Source: JAGWAJ01 sp026707615 (GTDB lineage Bacteria > Acidobacteriota > Vicinamibacteria > Vicinamibacterales > UBA8438). Taken from it: DNA of 64,000 bases. Each line of letters opens with the position of its first letter. Positions within the stretch are counted from its first letter, which is position 1. The notes beneath the pieces were generated by a model. It was not told the origin of the DNA and made no database searches. It was given only the letters and a program-made list of their open reading frames with translations. Shown here one piece after another: positions 42,554 through 50,481 of this stretch. The stretch is taken from NCBI GenBank assembly GCA_965207595.1, contig CBDBMW010000013.1, forward strand, positions 558,001-622,000, written 5' to 3'. The translations under genes were made by a program, and so were the position numbers.

Positions 42554-42994
42554 ATGAAGACGGTGCAGAAACTGACCCTGGACGACGCCCGCATCATCAT
42601 GGAGGGCGCCGAGGCCAAGGCGCGGGAGATCGGCGTCGACATGGACGTAGCGATCACGGACGACAACGGCAGCCTGCTGATGTTCCACCGCATGGACAAC
42701 GGCCGGATCACGAGCATCGACGTGGCCATCAGCAAGGCGTTCACGGCGGCCGCGGCACGCCGGTCCACGCGCGCCTACGGGGAGGTGAGCGGCCCGGGCG
42801 GGCCGGCCTTCGGCATCCACGTCAGCAACCAGGGACGCTTCATGATCGTCGCCGGAGGCCTGCCCCTCTTCGTCGACGACCAGATCGTGGGCGGCGTCGG
42901 CTGCAGCTCCGGGACCCCCGACCAGGACGAGATCGTCGCCCAGGCCGGCATCGACGTGTTCCTGAAGAGCCTGGGCCGGGAATCCGCGCCGTAG
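42554..42994 (+). CDS. GlcG/HbpS family heme-degrading-domain protein (DUF336)
   Basis: 146 residues, the full length of the DUF336 fold: LTLDDARIIMEGAEAKAREI, then DMDVAITDDNGSLLMFHRMD, SIDVAISKAFTAAAARRSTR and a glycine-rich core (VAGGLPLFVDDQIVGGVGCS). HbpS-like proteins bind heme or cobalamin; GlcG proteins accompany small-molecule metabolism. GGAGGAGG precedes the ATG. Its last codons are GAATCCGCGCCGTAG, part of a REP-like copy, so the protein ends in Glu-Ser-Ala-Pro. Confidence 0.85.
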   Translation: MKTVQKLTLDDARIIMEGAEAKAREIGVDMDVAITDDNGSLLMFHRMDNGRITSIDVAISKAFTAAAARRSTRAYGEVSGPGGPAFGIHVSNQGRFMIVAGGLPLFVDDQIVGGVGCSSGTPDQDEIVAQAGIDVFLKSLGRESAP

Positions 42995-42997
42995 AGC
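42978..42997 (+). repeat. REP-like element at the 3' end of the GlcG-like gene
   Basis: GGGAATCCGCGCCGTAGAGC contains the stop codon of the gene. It differs from the 63134 copy by two bases in the left arm, and a degraded right arm (CGCGG) follows. The rest of the 42995-43141 gap shows no gene. Confidence 0.6.
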
Positions 42998-43141
42998 CGC
43001 GGGCTCGAGCAGGTTTCCGCACGGCTCCGAGCGCCGTTGCCGGGGTCCCGCGACCATCCGCGACGGCGCCTCGATCGACCGCTTGACCTCTCGCACCCTG
43101 CAGCGGCACGGACTCCTGGTGGGTCTGGGCGCCGCGGCCCC

Positions 43142-44761
43142 ATGAGCCTCATCCGACTGCGGCAGGTCTCCAAGCGGTACGGGCGGAAGCAGGTGCTCCG
43201 CGATGTCTTCTACCGCCTCGCTTCCGGCGATCGGACCGGACTGCTCGGGCGCAACGGCTCCGGCAAGACCACGGTTCTGAGGCTGATCCTCGGGCGGGAA
43301 GAGCCGTCGGGGGGCGAGATCGAGGTGGCGCCCGACCTGCGCATCGGCTACTTCTCGCAGTTCTCGGAGCTCGGCGGCGAGGCGTCGGTCGAGTCGGTGC
43401 TGCGGGAGGTGTTCGAGCCGATCCGGCGGATCGAGGCGGAGCTGGCGGACGTCGCCCGTGCGCTCGCCGAGGGCGCCGCCGGCGATGGTCGGAACCGGCT
43501 GCTGAAGCGGTACGAAGCCCTCACGGCCGAGATGGAGCGCCGCGACGGGTGGACGTACGAGCACCGCATCGACACCGCGCTCAGCCGGCTGGGGTTCGGC
43601 CGGCGGCACCGGACGATGCCGATCGCTCACCTCTCCGGAGGATGGCGCAACCGGGCCGCCCTGGCCAGGATCCTGCTCGAGGCGCCGGACATCCTGCTGC
43701 TCGACGAGCCCACGAACTTCCTCGACTTCGACGGGCTGGCGTGGCTCGAGAGCTGGCTCACCCGGTTCCGGGGTGCGGCCCTCGTGGTCTCGCACGACCG
43801 GCACTTCCTGGACCGCGCCGTCAACCGGGTCGTCGAGATCCAGAACCACCGGTTCCACGAGTACGACTGCGGGTTCGTCGAGTTCGTGCGCCGCAAGCGG
43901 GGGAGGGCCCGCCAGCTCGAGCGGGAGTTCCGGCACGAGGAGGAGCTGCTGGCCTTCGAGGCCGAGGCCATTCAGGACCGGCGCGAGGCGGCCCGGAACC
44001 CGAGCCGGGCCCTTGCCCGCCGGCTCGCGAACGTTCGCAAGCAGCAGGCGCCGCGCGAGGTCGACACCATCGTGACGGGCATCTACCGCGGAATGCGCAC
44101 CGCCGACGAGCTCTGCGAGGTGACGCAGCACTCGAAGCGCTACGGCGGACAGACGCTGTTCGACGGCCTCGACTTCACCTTGCACCGCGGAGAGCGGCTG
44201 GTGGTCGTCGGACCCAACGGTTGCGGCAAGACGACCCTGCTGCGCGTGCTGCGGAACGACGTGGCGCCCGACGCGGGCCGCGTGCACTGGAAGCTCGGCA
44301 ACGCCTGGGCCGACTACAACGCCGTCCTCGACGGCCTCGATCCGAAGGCGACGGTGACCCGGAAGGTCAACTTCGAGGGGCTCGCCCACCGGGCCCCGCG
44401 CAAGCAGGTCCACCGCTTCCTCGAGCTCCTGCAGTTCTCCGAAATGGACCTGCAGCAGGAGATCGGGACGCTGTCGGGCGGCCAGCGGGCCCGCGTCGCC
44501 CTGGCCCTGTCGCTGCTGTCGGGGGCGCCGGTGGTGATTCTCGACGAGCCGACCAATCACCTCGACGTCACCGCCACGCAGGTGATGGAACGGGCCCTCG
44601 TGAACTTTCCGGGAGCGGTGGTCGCGGTGAGCCACGACCGGTTCTTCATCGACAAGGTGGCCACCCGCCTGCTCGTGTTCGAGGGCGCCGGACGCACGTC
44701 GACGGTCAACGCGAACTGGACCCTCTGGCAGGCGGGCCGCGGCGCCGCCGCCACACCCTGA
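43142..44761 (+). CDS. ABC-F family ATP-binding cassette protein
   Basis: 539 residues with two ATPase modules and no membrane segment. Module 1: Walker A GRNGSGKTT near 36, signature LSGGWRNRAALA near 161, Walker B ILLLDEPTNFLDF near 184. Module 2: Walker A GPNGCGKTT near 358, signature LSGGQRARVALA near 444, Walker B VVILDEPTNHLDV near 464. A charged linker (RKRGRARQLEREFRHEEELL) joins them, as in ribosome-acting ABC-F factors (Uup/EttA/antibiotic-resistance types). The subclass cannot be decided. The ATG lacks a good Shine-Dalgarno sequence. Confidence 0.92.
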   Translation: MSLIRLRQVSKRYGRKQVLRDVFYRLASGDRTGLLGRNGSGKTTVLRLILGREEPSGGEIEVAPDLRIGYFSQFSELGGEASVESVLREVFEPIRRIEAELADVARALAEGAAGDGRNRLLKRYEALTAEMERRDGWTYEHRIDTALSRLGFGRRHRTMPIAHLSGGWRNRAALARILLEAPDILLLDEPTNFLDFDGLAWLESWLTRFRGAALVVSHDRHFLDRAVNRVVEIQNHRFHEYDCGFVEFVRRKRGRARQLEREFRHEEELLAFEAEAIQDRREAARNPSRALARRLANVRKQQAPREVDTIVTGIYRGMRTADELCEVTQHSKRYGGQTLFDGLDFTLHRGERLVVVGPNGCGKTTLLRVLRNDVAPDAGRVHWKLGNAWADYNAVLDGLDPKATVTRKVNFEGLAHRAPRKQVHRFLELLQFSEMDLQQEIGTLSGGQRARVALALSLLSGAPVVILDEPTNHLDVTATQVMERALVNFPGAVVAVSHDRFFIDKVATRLLVFEGAGRTSTVNANWTLWQAGRGAAATP

Positions 44762-44886
44762 CATCCCGGCTCGCGGTGACCCGCAGAGAACGGACCCATC
44801 CCGGGGCAATCAGCACCGTGTACCGATGCTCTCCCCGCCTTGGCCAGCCCAGCGTCGTCGCGGCTCCGCTGCGGGGCCCGACGCCT

Positions 44887-44922
44887 CCCGGAGTCCCGCC
44901 GTTCTACGGTGCGGACTCCGGG
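44887..44922 (-). repeat. REP-like element overlapping the stop codon of the next gene
   Basis: CCCGGAGTC (44887-44895) and GACTCCGGG (44914-44922) are perfect arms, with CGCCGT/ACGGTGCG continuing the stem. This is the family element in reverse orientation, and its loop carries the TAG of the minus-strand gene that ends at 44904. The 44762-44886 gap after the ABC-F gene has no gene. Confidence 0.75.
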
Positions 44923-45290
44923 CCGCCTGCCGTACCGCCCGGCGCGGAGTCGGATGTGTCGGCTTGGGCGGAGGTCGGGCCCAGGCGGGCCCCGAGGTCG
45001 AGGCGCGTGCTGGCGCTCCCGGCGCCCGTCAGCGCGGTTCCACGTGCGCGCCGCACCGCGATCAGCGTGCCGGCGAAGATCAGACCGAGGACGATGGCGA
45101 CCGCGGCCACCGTCCCCACGACGGCGAACGCCCCCAGCAGGTAGTCGATGGCGGTCGTGGACGGGGTGGTCGGCTCCACGACCTCGTAGACGAACGGGGT
45201 GACGGGTTCCGGGGCCGGAGCGGGCGAGGCAGGCTGGCCAAGCGGGACGGCGTCCGCGGGCTGGCCGGGCTGGGCAGGCGGGGGGACCAT
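44904..45290 (-). CDS. Small single-pass membrane protein, function unknown
   Basis: 128 residues. A Pro/Ala-rich N-terminus is followed by one strong transmembrane helix (AIDYLLGAFAVVGTVAAVAI, VLGLIFAGTLIAV), a basic stop-transfer RRAR and a low-complexity tail ending in Glu-Ser-Ala-Pro, encoded by the REP-like element. It starts 9 nt after pepA and is probably co-transcribed. No family is recognised. Confidence 0.6.
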   Translation of the reverse strand: MVPPPAQPGQPADAVPLGQPASPAPAPEPVTPFVYEVVEPTTPSTTAIDYLLGAFAVVGTVAAVAIVLGLIFAGTLIAVRRARGTALTGAGSASTRLDLGARLGPTSAQADTSDSAPGGTAGGPESAP

Positions 45291-45299
45291 CGGTCGAGC

Positions 45300-46808
45300 C
45301 TACCAAGCCCCGGGGTCGAGGGCCAGACCGGCGAGGGTCCGCGCCATGACGCCCGTGGCCCCCTTGGCCCGGTCCTCCCGACCTTTGTCGTCCCAGGCCG
45401 TCCCCGCGATGTCGACGTGCGTCCACGGCAGGTCGCCGGCGAACGCCTCGAGGAACGCGGCGGCGCTCGACGCGCCTCCCGGCCGGCCGCCCACGTTGTT
45501 CAGGTCGGCCATCTCGGAGCGGAGCAGCTCGCGGTACTCCTCGCCGACCGGCAGCGGCCACAGGCTCTCGCCGGCCCGCTCGCCGGCGCCGCGGACGGCA
45601 TCCACCCAGGTGGCGGGGCGGCCGAACAGGCCGCTCGAGACATGACCCAGGGCCACGATGCAGGCCCCCGTCAGCGTGGCGACGTCGACGAGGTGCGTGG
45701 CGCCGAGCTCGCGCGCGTACCACAGGGCGTCGGCGAGGATCAGCCGGCCCTCCGCGTCGGTGTTGGTGACCTCCACCGTAGTGCCGCTCGCGCCGGTCAG
45801 GATGTCGCCCGGCTTGGTGGCGCGCCCGCCCGGCATGTTCTCGGTCATCGGGACGAGGCCGATCACGCGGCACGGCGCCCGGAGCTGGCCGATGGCGCGC
45901 AACGCGCCGACGACGGCCGCGCCGCCCGACATGTCCTCCTTCATCCGTTCCATGCCGTCGGCGGGCTTGATGGAGATTCCTCCGGTATCGAAGGTCACGC
46001 CCTTGCCGACGAGAGCCAGGACCGGGCTCTCCTTCGCGTGGGGCGGCTCGTGGCGCATCACGAGCAGGCGCGGCGGCTCGCTGCTGCCGCGCGCGACCCC
46101 GAGGAGCAGCTCCATGCGGAGCGACCGGATGGCCTCCTCGTCGAGGATCTCCACGCCGACGCCCGCTTCCCCGACCAGCACGGCCGCCCGGTCGGCGAAC
46201 ACGCGCGGCGTCAGGACGTTGCTCGGCTCGCCGGCCAGCTCGCGGGCCACGTTGGCGGCTGCCGCGAGCGTGCGGCCCCGCGAGGCGGCGGCGGGCAGGT
46301 CGGCGTCGGCCGCCTCGTCCGCCACGACGACGCACTCGCGGAGCGTGGGCGCCTCGCGGTCCGACTTGTAGCGCCGGTCCTCGAAGCCCCCCAGCACGAG
46401 GCCCTCCGCCGCCGCCTGCGCGGCCCGCGCGGGGTCGACGCCGCCCCGGCAGACGAAGGCGAGTCGGCCGACGTGCAGGCGCGCGGCCGTCCGCGCCGCC
46501 ACCGCCGCCGCCTCGCGGAGCGGCGCCGCGGGGTCGGACGCCTCCGTGCGGGCGGCGACGTGCAGCACCCGCGGCGGTCGCCACCCGTCCCCCACGGTCC
46601 GGACCAGCAGCGTCTCGCGCGGCTTCGGGCGGAACTCCCCGCTGGCGCGGGCGCGGGCCAGCTCGCCGCCGCTGGCGGCGGAGAGGCCGCCGACATCCTG
46701 CGCGAGGTCGTCGCCTCCGAAGACCGGCAGCGCCAGCAGGTCGGCGTCGATGTCGGCGGGCGCGGTGGAGACGACGGTGACGGTGGGCTCCGTGCGGTCG
46801 ATGGACAC
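45300..46808 (-). CDS. pepA: Leucyl aminopeptidase (M17 family)
   Basis: 502 residues. The C-terminal catalytic domain has the two-metal site VGKGVTFDTGGISIKP near residue 265 and the M17 signature NTDAEGRLILADAL near 345, with the bicarbonate-loop Arg in that signature; the N-terminal half is the usual variable alpha/beta domain. It removes N-terminal residues from peptides as a cytoplasmic hexamer. The start is the GTG at 46808: TATAAT lies 7 nt upstream and there is no Shine-Dalgarno sequence, so the message is probably leaderless. It is divergent from the next gene across only 31 bp. Confidence 0.93.
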   Translation of the reverse strand: MSIDRTEPTVTVVSTAPADIDADLLALPVFGGDDLAQDVGGLSAASGGELARARASGEFRPKPRETLLVRTVGDGWRPPRVLHVAARTEASDPAAPLREAAAVAARTAARLHVGRLAFVCRGGVDPARAAQAAAEGLVLGGFEDRRYKSDREAPTLRECVVVADEAADADLPAAASRGRTLAAAANVARELAGEPSNVLTPRVFADRAAVLVGEAGVGVEILDEEAIRSLRMELLLGVARGSSEPPRLLVMRHEPPHAKESPVLALVGKGVTFDTGGISIKPADGMERMKEDMSGGAAVVGALRAIGQLRAPCRVIGLVPMTENMPGGRATKPGDILTGASGTTVEVTNTDAEGRLILADALWYARELGATHLVDVATLTGACIVALGHVSSGLFGRPATWVDAVRGAGERAGESLWPLPVGEEYRELLRSEMADLNNVGGRPGGASSAAAFLEAFAGDLPWTHVDIAGTAWDDKGREDRAKGATGVMARTLAGLALDPGAW

Positions 46809-46839
46809 GGCCGGGATTATATCGGGCTACAATGAGCCC
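46809..46839. promoter_or_regulatory. 31-bp divergent region with two leaderless promoters and an 18-bp palindrome
   Basis: On the minus strand TATAAT (46816-46821) is 7 nt from the pepA GTG. On the plus strand TACAAT (46828-46833) is 6 nt from the GTG at 46840. CGGGCT-ACAATG-AGCCCG (46823-46840) is an exact inverted repeat that covers the plus-strand -10 and touches its start codon, a possible operator. Confidence 0.6.
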
Positions 46840-47289
46840 GTGACCAGACGCCTTCGCGCCTTTCTGCTTCCCGGGGTGGCGGCGATGCTCGTGCTGGGCG
46901 CATCGCCGGGCCACACGGTCCACGGCGTCGTCCGGGTCGAGCTGGTCCAGGACGACGACGCACGGCTGAGGTTGCGCGCGACCCCGCGCGTCGCCTTCGC
47001 CCCTGCGAGCATCCTCTTCGTCGGCGAGCTTCGGGGCGGACCCGACGACAACGAGGAGCTCTACTGCACCACGGTGGAGTGGGACTGGGGCGACGACACG
47101 ATCTCGGCCTCGACCCCCGACTGCGACCCCTTCGAGCCCGGGGTGAGCCGGGTCCGCCGGCGCTTCTCGGTCCGCCACACCTACGACTACGGCGGCCGCT
47201 ACGAGGTGCGCCTGAACCTCAAGCAGCGCGACGACATCGTGATGTCGGCCCGCACCCGCGTCGAGGTTCGCGGCTACCGCATTCGCTAG
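46840..47289 (+). CDS. Secreted PKD-like protein, function unknown
   Basis: 149 residues. The signal peptide region is RRLRAFLLPGVAAMLVLGAS. The mature part reads as one PKD-type beta sandwich: PRVAFAPASILFVGEL, VEWDWGDDTISAS (the PKD 'WDFGDG' box) and VRHTYDYGGRYEVRLNL. One Cys pair (LYCTT, PDCDP) may form a disulfide. The GTG start lies 6 nt after TACAAT, giving a leaderless mRNA. Its TAG stop begins a REP-like copy. Confidence 0.72.
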   Translation: MTRRLRAFLLPGVAAMLVLGASPGHTVHGVVRVELVQDDDARLRLRATPRVAFAPASILFVGELRGGPDDNEELYCTTVEWDWGDDTISASTPDCDPFEPGVSRVRRRFSVRHTYDYGGRYEVRLNLKQRDDIVMSARTRVEVRGYRIR

Positions 47290-47303
47290 GAGCTTGCGCC
47301 GCA
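47287..47303 (+). repeat. REP-like element, half copy
   Basis: TAGGAGCTTGCGCCGCA: its TAG is the stop codon of the PKD-like gene, and a 20-base identity with the 42453 copy starts at CGC before it. No right arm is visible before the convergent tyrA end at 47312. Confidence 0.6.
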
Positions 47304-47311
47304 AGGTCGAG

Positions 47312-48232
47312 CTAACCCGGTTCGTCGTCCCGGCGCGCCACGAGCTCGCGCCGCCACCTCCGGGCGGACTCGAACACCCGCTCCAGGGTGTCTCCCGCCT
47401 CCAGATCGTCGCGCAGTGCCCGCAACTCGCCGATGAGCGCGTCGAGCGCTCCGGTCACCTCGTCCCGGTTGGTGGCGCAGATGTCTTTCCAGATCGATGC
47501 GGGGCTGCTCGCGAGGCGCGTCGTGTCGGCCAGCCCCCGCCCGGTGAGAGCGAGCCCGTCGGCGCCCGCCTCCGCTCCGACCACGTGCATCAGGGCCGAC
47601 GCCGTCAGTTGCGGGAGGTGGCTCAGGAAGGCGAGCAGCCGGTCGTGGGCCTCCGGCGGAAGCGCCCGCGGGACCGCCCCGATGGCGCTCACGAAGCGCT
47701 GCAGCCGGTCGAGCGCCTCGCCGTGCCGGTCGTCGGCCGGCGTGAACAGCCACGGCCGCCCCGCGAACAGGTCGGGCCGCGCGTGGGCGATGCCTCCGCG
47801 CGGGGCTCCCGCGAACGGATGGCCGCCGATGAACGGCAGCCTTTCCGGGAGCCGCTGCGCCGCGGCGACGATCTCCCGCTTGGTGCTGCTGACGTCGGTC
47901 ACCACGGCCGATCCCGTCACGTGATCGGCCAGCTCGTCGAGCAGCGCGATGTTGGCCCGGACCGGGGCGGCCAGCACCACGACGTCCGCCTCGGCGATGA
48001 CGACCGGGTCGTCCGCGGCGACGTCGATCGCGTGCAGGACCATCGCCTGCTCGAGGACCGCCTTGTCGTCGACGCCGATCACGAGCCCGCGCGGCCAGGT
48101 GCGGCGGGCGGCGAGCGCCAGCGAGCCGCCGATCAGGCCGAGCCCGAGAATCGCGACCTTCTCGAAGACCGGCGGCTCGGACGAGGCCTCCGGGGCCTGG
48201 ATGACGGGGAGCGTGCGCCTCGTGTCGGACAT
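47312..48232 (-). CDS. tyrA: Prephenate dehydrogenase
   Basis: 306 residues. Rossmann NAD(P) motif VAILGLGLIGGSLALAA near residue 27, followed by the TyrA catalytic region: VTDVSSTKREIV, then PFIGGHPFAGAPRGGI (active-site His) and the C-terminal helical dimerisation domain (FLSHLPQLTASALM). It converts prephenate to 4-hydroxyphenylpyruvate for tyrosine. No fused chorismate mutase or ACT domain is present. It is the last gene of the aromatic operon, 17 nt after aroF. Confidence 0.93.
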   Translation of the reverse strand: MSDTRRTLPVIQAPEASSEPPVFEKVAILGLGLIGGSLALAARRTWPRGLVIGVDDKAVLEQAMVLHAIDVAADDPVVIAEADVVVLAAPVRANIALLDELADHVTGSAVVTDVSSTKREIVAAAQRLPERLPFIGGHPFAGAPRGGIAHARPDLFAGRPWLFTPADDRHGEALDRLQRFVSAIGAVPRALPPEAHDRLLAFLSHLPQLTASALMHVVGAEAGADGLALTGRGLADTTRLASSPASIWKDICATNRDEVTGALDALIGELRALRDDLEAGDTLERVFESARRWRRELVARRDDEPG

Positions 48233-48249
48233 GCGAGCGGCTGCCCGGC

Positions 48250-49296
48250 CTACGCCCAGGCGCGGTGGGGGACCGGCTCCACACAGATGCTCCGACCGAT
48301 CGCCGGCGCGATGATGCGGAGCTCCGCCATGAGCCGTTCGAACTGGTCGGGGAAGACCGACTGCGCCCCGTCGCTCAGCGCGCGGTCCGGATCCGGATGC
48401 ACCTCGATGATCAGCCCGTCGGCGCCGGCGGCCACGGCGGCCCGCGCCATCGGGGCCACCTTGTCCCTCCGGCCGGTTCCGTGGCTCGGGTCGGCGACGA
48501 TCGGCAGGTGGCTCAGCTTGTGGATGACCGGTACGGCCGAGATGTCGAGCGTGTTGCGGGTGTAGCTCTCGAAGGTGCGGATGCCGCGCTCGCAGAGCAC
48601 GACGTCCGGGTTGCCGCCCGAGAGGATGTACTCCGCGGAGAGCAGCCACTCCTCGATCGTGGCCGAGATGCCGCGCTTCAGCAGCACCGGCTTCCGGGTG
48701 CGCCCCAGCTCCCGCAACAGGGTGAAGTTCTGCATGTTGCGGGCGCCCACCTGCAGCATGTCGGCGTACCGATCCACCAGCTCGATCTGGCTGACGTCCA
48801 TCACCTCCGACACCAGCTTCAGCTTGTGGCGGTCGCAAGCGGCGCGCATCATCTGCAGCCCCGCCTCGCCGAGCCCCTGGAAGCTGTAGGGCGAGCTGCG
48901 AGGCTTGAACGCGCCGCCGCGGAAGACCTTGGCGCCGGCCCTGGCGACGGCCGCGGCCGCCGCTTCGACCTGCTCCTCGGTCTCCGCCGAGCAGGGTCCG
49001 GCCATGACGATCACCTCGTCGCCCCCGATGCGGAAGTCGCCCATCGAGACCACCGTCGGCTCCGGGCGGAAGGTGCGGCTGGCGAGCTTGTACGGTTCCG
49101 TGATGCGCAGCACCTCCTGCACGCCGCCCATCACCTCCAGCAGGCGCTTGTCGAAGTCCCGCTTGCCGCCGACCGCGCCCAGCACCGTGCGCATCTGCCC
49201 CGTCGAGCGATGCACGTCGAACCCCTTCTCGACGAGCGTCGCGATGACGTGTTGGATCTGATCCTCCGCCGCCCGCTCCTGCATCACGACCACCAT
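48250..49296 (-). CDS. aroF: 3-deoxy-7-phosphoheptulonate (DAHP) synthase, type I-beta with regulatory domain
   Basis: 348 residues. The N-terminal ~85 residues form a ferredoxin-like regulatory domain (MQERAAEDQIQHVIATLVEK ... TVLGAVGG), as in Thermotoga-type DAHP synthases that are feedback-inhibited by Tyr/Phe. The barrel follows with VIVMAGPCSAET near 95, KVFRGGAFKPRSSPYSFQGL, KRGISATIEEWLLSAEYI and DPSHGTGRR. This catalyses the first step of the shikimate pathway. GGAGGAG precedes the ATG. Its position late in the operon couples pathway entry to aromatic demand. Confidence 0.95.
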   Translation of the reverse strand: MVVVMQERAAEDQIQHVIATLVEKGFDVHRSTGQMRTVLGAVGGKRDFDKRLLEVMGGVQEVLRITEPYKLASRTFRPEPTVVSMGDFRIGGDEVIVMAGPCSAETEEQVEAAAAAVARAGAKVFRGGAFKPRSSPYSFQGLGEAGLQMMRAACDRHKLKLVSEVMDVSQIELVDRYADMLQVGARNMQNFTLLRELGRTRKPVLLKRGISATIEEWLLSAEYILSGGNPDVVLCERGIRTFESYTRNTLDISAVPVIHKLSHLPIVADPSHGTGRRDKVAPMARAAVAAGADGLIIEVHPDPDRALSDGAQSVFPDQFERLMAELRIIAPAIGRSICVEPVPHRAWA

Positions 49297-49342
49297 GGTG
49301 CTCTCCTCCGCTCCGGCGAGCCTCGACCGCGCCCGCTCCGCG

Positions 49343-49666
49343 TCATGCCTCCCCGTCGTGTGCGAGCCGCTCGAGCCGCCGCGACTCGTCGATGATCCGT
49401 TCGAACAGGCGCGTGATGGCGCCGTCGTCGAGCGGGCCGGGGTTGACGGCCCGCACGTGCCTCAGCACCTCGACCTCACGGCTCGGCTGATACGTCTCCA
49501 TCCCGACCTGGTCCTTCAGATGCCCGATCTCGTCGGCACAGGAGGCGCGTGCGTTCAGCAGACGCACGAGCTGCTCGTCGAGCCGGTCGATCCGGCTCCG
49601 AAACTCCTTCAGTTGCGCGTCCACGCTGGCCGGGGCGGGTGCGGAGGGGCCGGGCGGTTCTGCCAT
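49343..49666 (-). CDS. aroQ: Chorismate mutase (AroQ type)
   Basis: 107 residues, all-helical AroQ fold: LKEFRSRIDRLDEQLVRLLN (catalytic Arg), RASCADEIGHLKDQ (catalytic Lys/Asp region) and REVEVLRHVRAVN, ending in a helix IIDESRRLE. It converts chorismate to prephenate for Tyr and Phe. It is stand-alone, not fused to a dehydratase, and starts 1 nt after the trpA stop. Confidence 0.9.
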   Translation of the reverse strand: MAEPPGPSAPAPASVDAQLKEFRSRIDRLDEQLVRLLNARASCADEIGHLKDQVGMETYQPSREVEVLRHVRAVNPGPLDDGAITRLFERIIDESRRLERLAHDGEA

Positions 49667-49667
49667 G

Positions 49668-50474
49668 TCACTCTCTCGTCCGCGCGGGGGCGCTCCCGCG
49701 CAACCAGCGAACGTAGCGCTCGACCTCGCCGCTCAGGTCGCCGTTCGCCGTCCGGGCGATGACGTCGACGAGGGCGCTGCCCACGACGGCCGCATCGGCC
49801 CAGCGCCCGACCGCCGCCACGTGCTCCGGGCGCGAGATTCCGAACCCGAGGGCGATGGGGAGATCCGTCACGGCGCGAATCCGGCCCGCGAGCTCGCTCG
49901 CCCCCGCGGCGATCGCCTCCCGCGCTCCGGTGACCCCGAGACGCGAGATCCCGTACAGGAACCCGCGTCCGAGCGAGGCCGCGCGCCGAATGCGCGCGTC
50001 GGTCGTCGTCGGGCTCAGGAGGAAGATCGGATCGATGCCCGCGTCGGCCGCGGCGCCGCGCAGCCCGTCCGCTTCCTCTATCGGCAGGTCGAGCACCAGC
50101 ACCCCGTCGACTCCCGCGTCCGCCGCCCGCGCCATGAAATCCCGGAGCCCCATCCGCAGCACGGGGTTGGCGTAGGTGAACAGCACCACGCCGGCGTCGA
50201 CCGACGCGCGCACCCCGGCGACCAGATCGAGGGCCGTCGCCAGGGTGCCGCCCGCCGCCAGCGCCCGCTCCGACGCGCGCTGGATGACGGGCCCGTCGGC
50301 CAGCGGATCGGAGAAGGGCACGCCCACCTCGAGCACGTCGGCGCCGGCCCGGTCGAGCACGCGCAACACGTCCGCGGAGCGCTCCAGGTCCGGATCGCCG
50401 GCGGTCGTGAACGTGACGAGGCCGGTTCGCCGCTCCGCCCGCAGCCGCGCAAAGACGTCGTCGAGTCGTGACAT
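49668..50474 (-). CDS. trpA: Tryptophan synthase alpha subunit
   Basis: 268 residues. TIM barrel with catalytic Glu in VLEVGVPFSDPLADGPVIQ near 46 and Asp in VLVLDLPIEEADGL, plus phosphate-loop ALGFGISRPEHV near 210. It cleaves indole-3-glycerol phosphate to indole. It begins 7 nt after trpB, with which it forms the alpha2beta2 complex. Confidence 0.95.
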   Translation of the reverse strand: MSRLDDVFARLRAERRTGLVTFTTAGDPDLERSADVLRVLDRAGADVLEVGVPFSDPLADGPVIQRASERALAAGGTLATALDLVAGVRASVDAGVVLFTYANPVLRMGLRDFMARAADAGVDGVLVLDLPIEEADGLRGAAADAGIDPIFLLSPTTTDARIRRAASLGRGFLYGISRLGVTGAREAIAAGASELAGRIRAVTDLPIALGFGISRPEHVAAVGRWADAAVVGSALVDVIARTANGDLSGEVERYVRWLRGSAPARTRE

Positions 50475-50481
50475 CCCCCGC

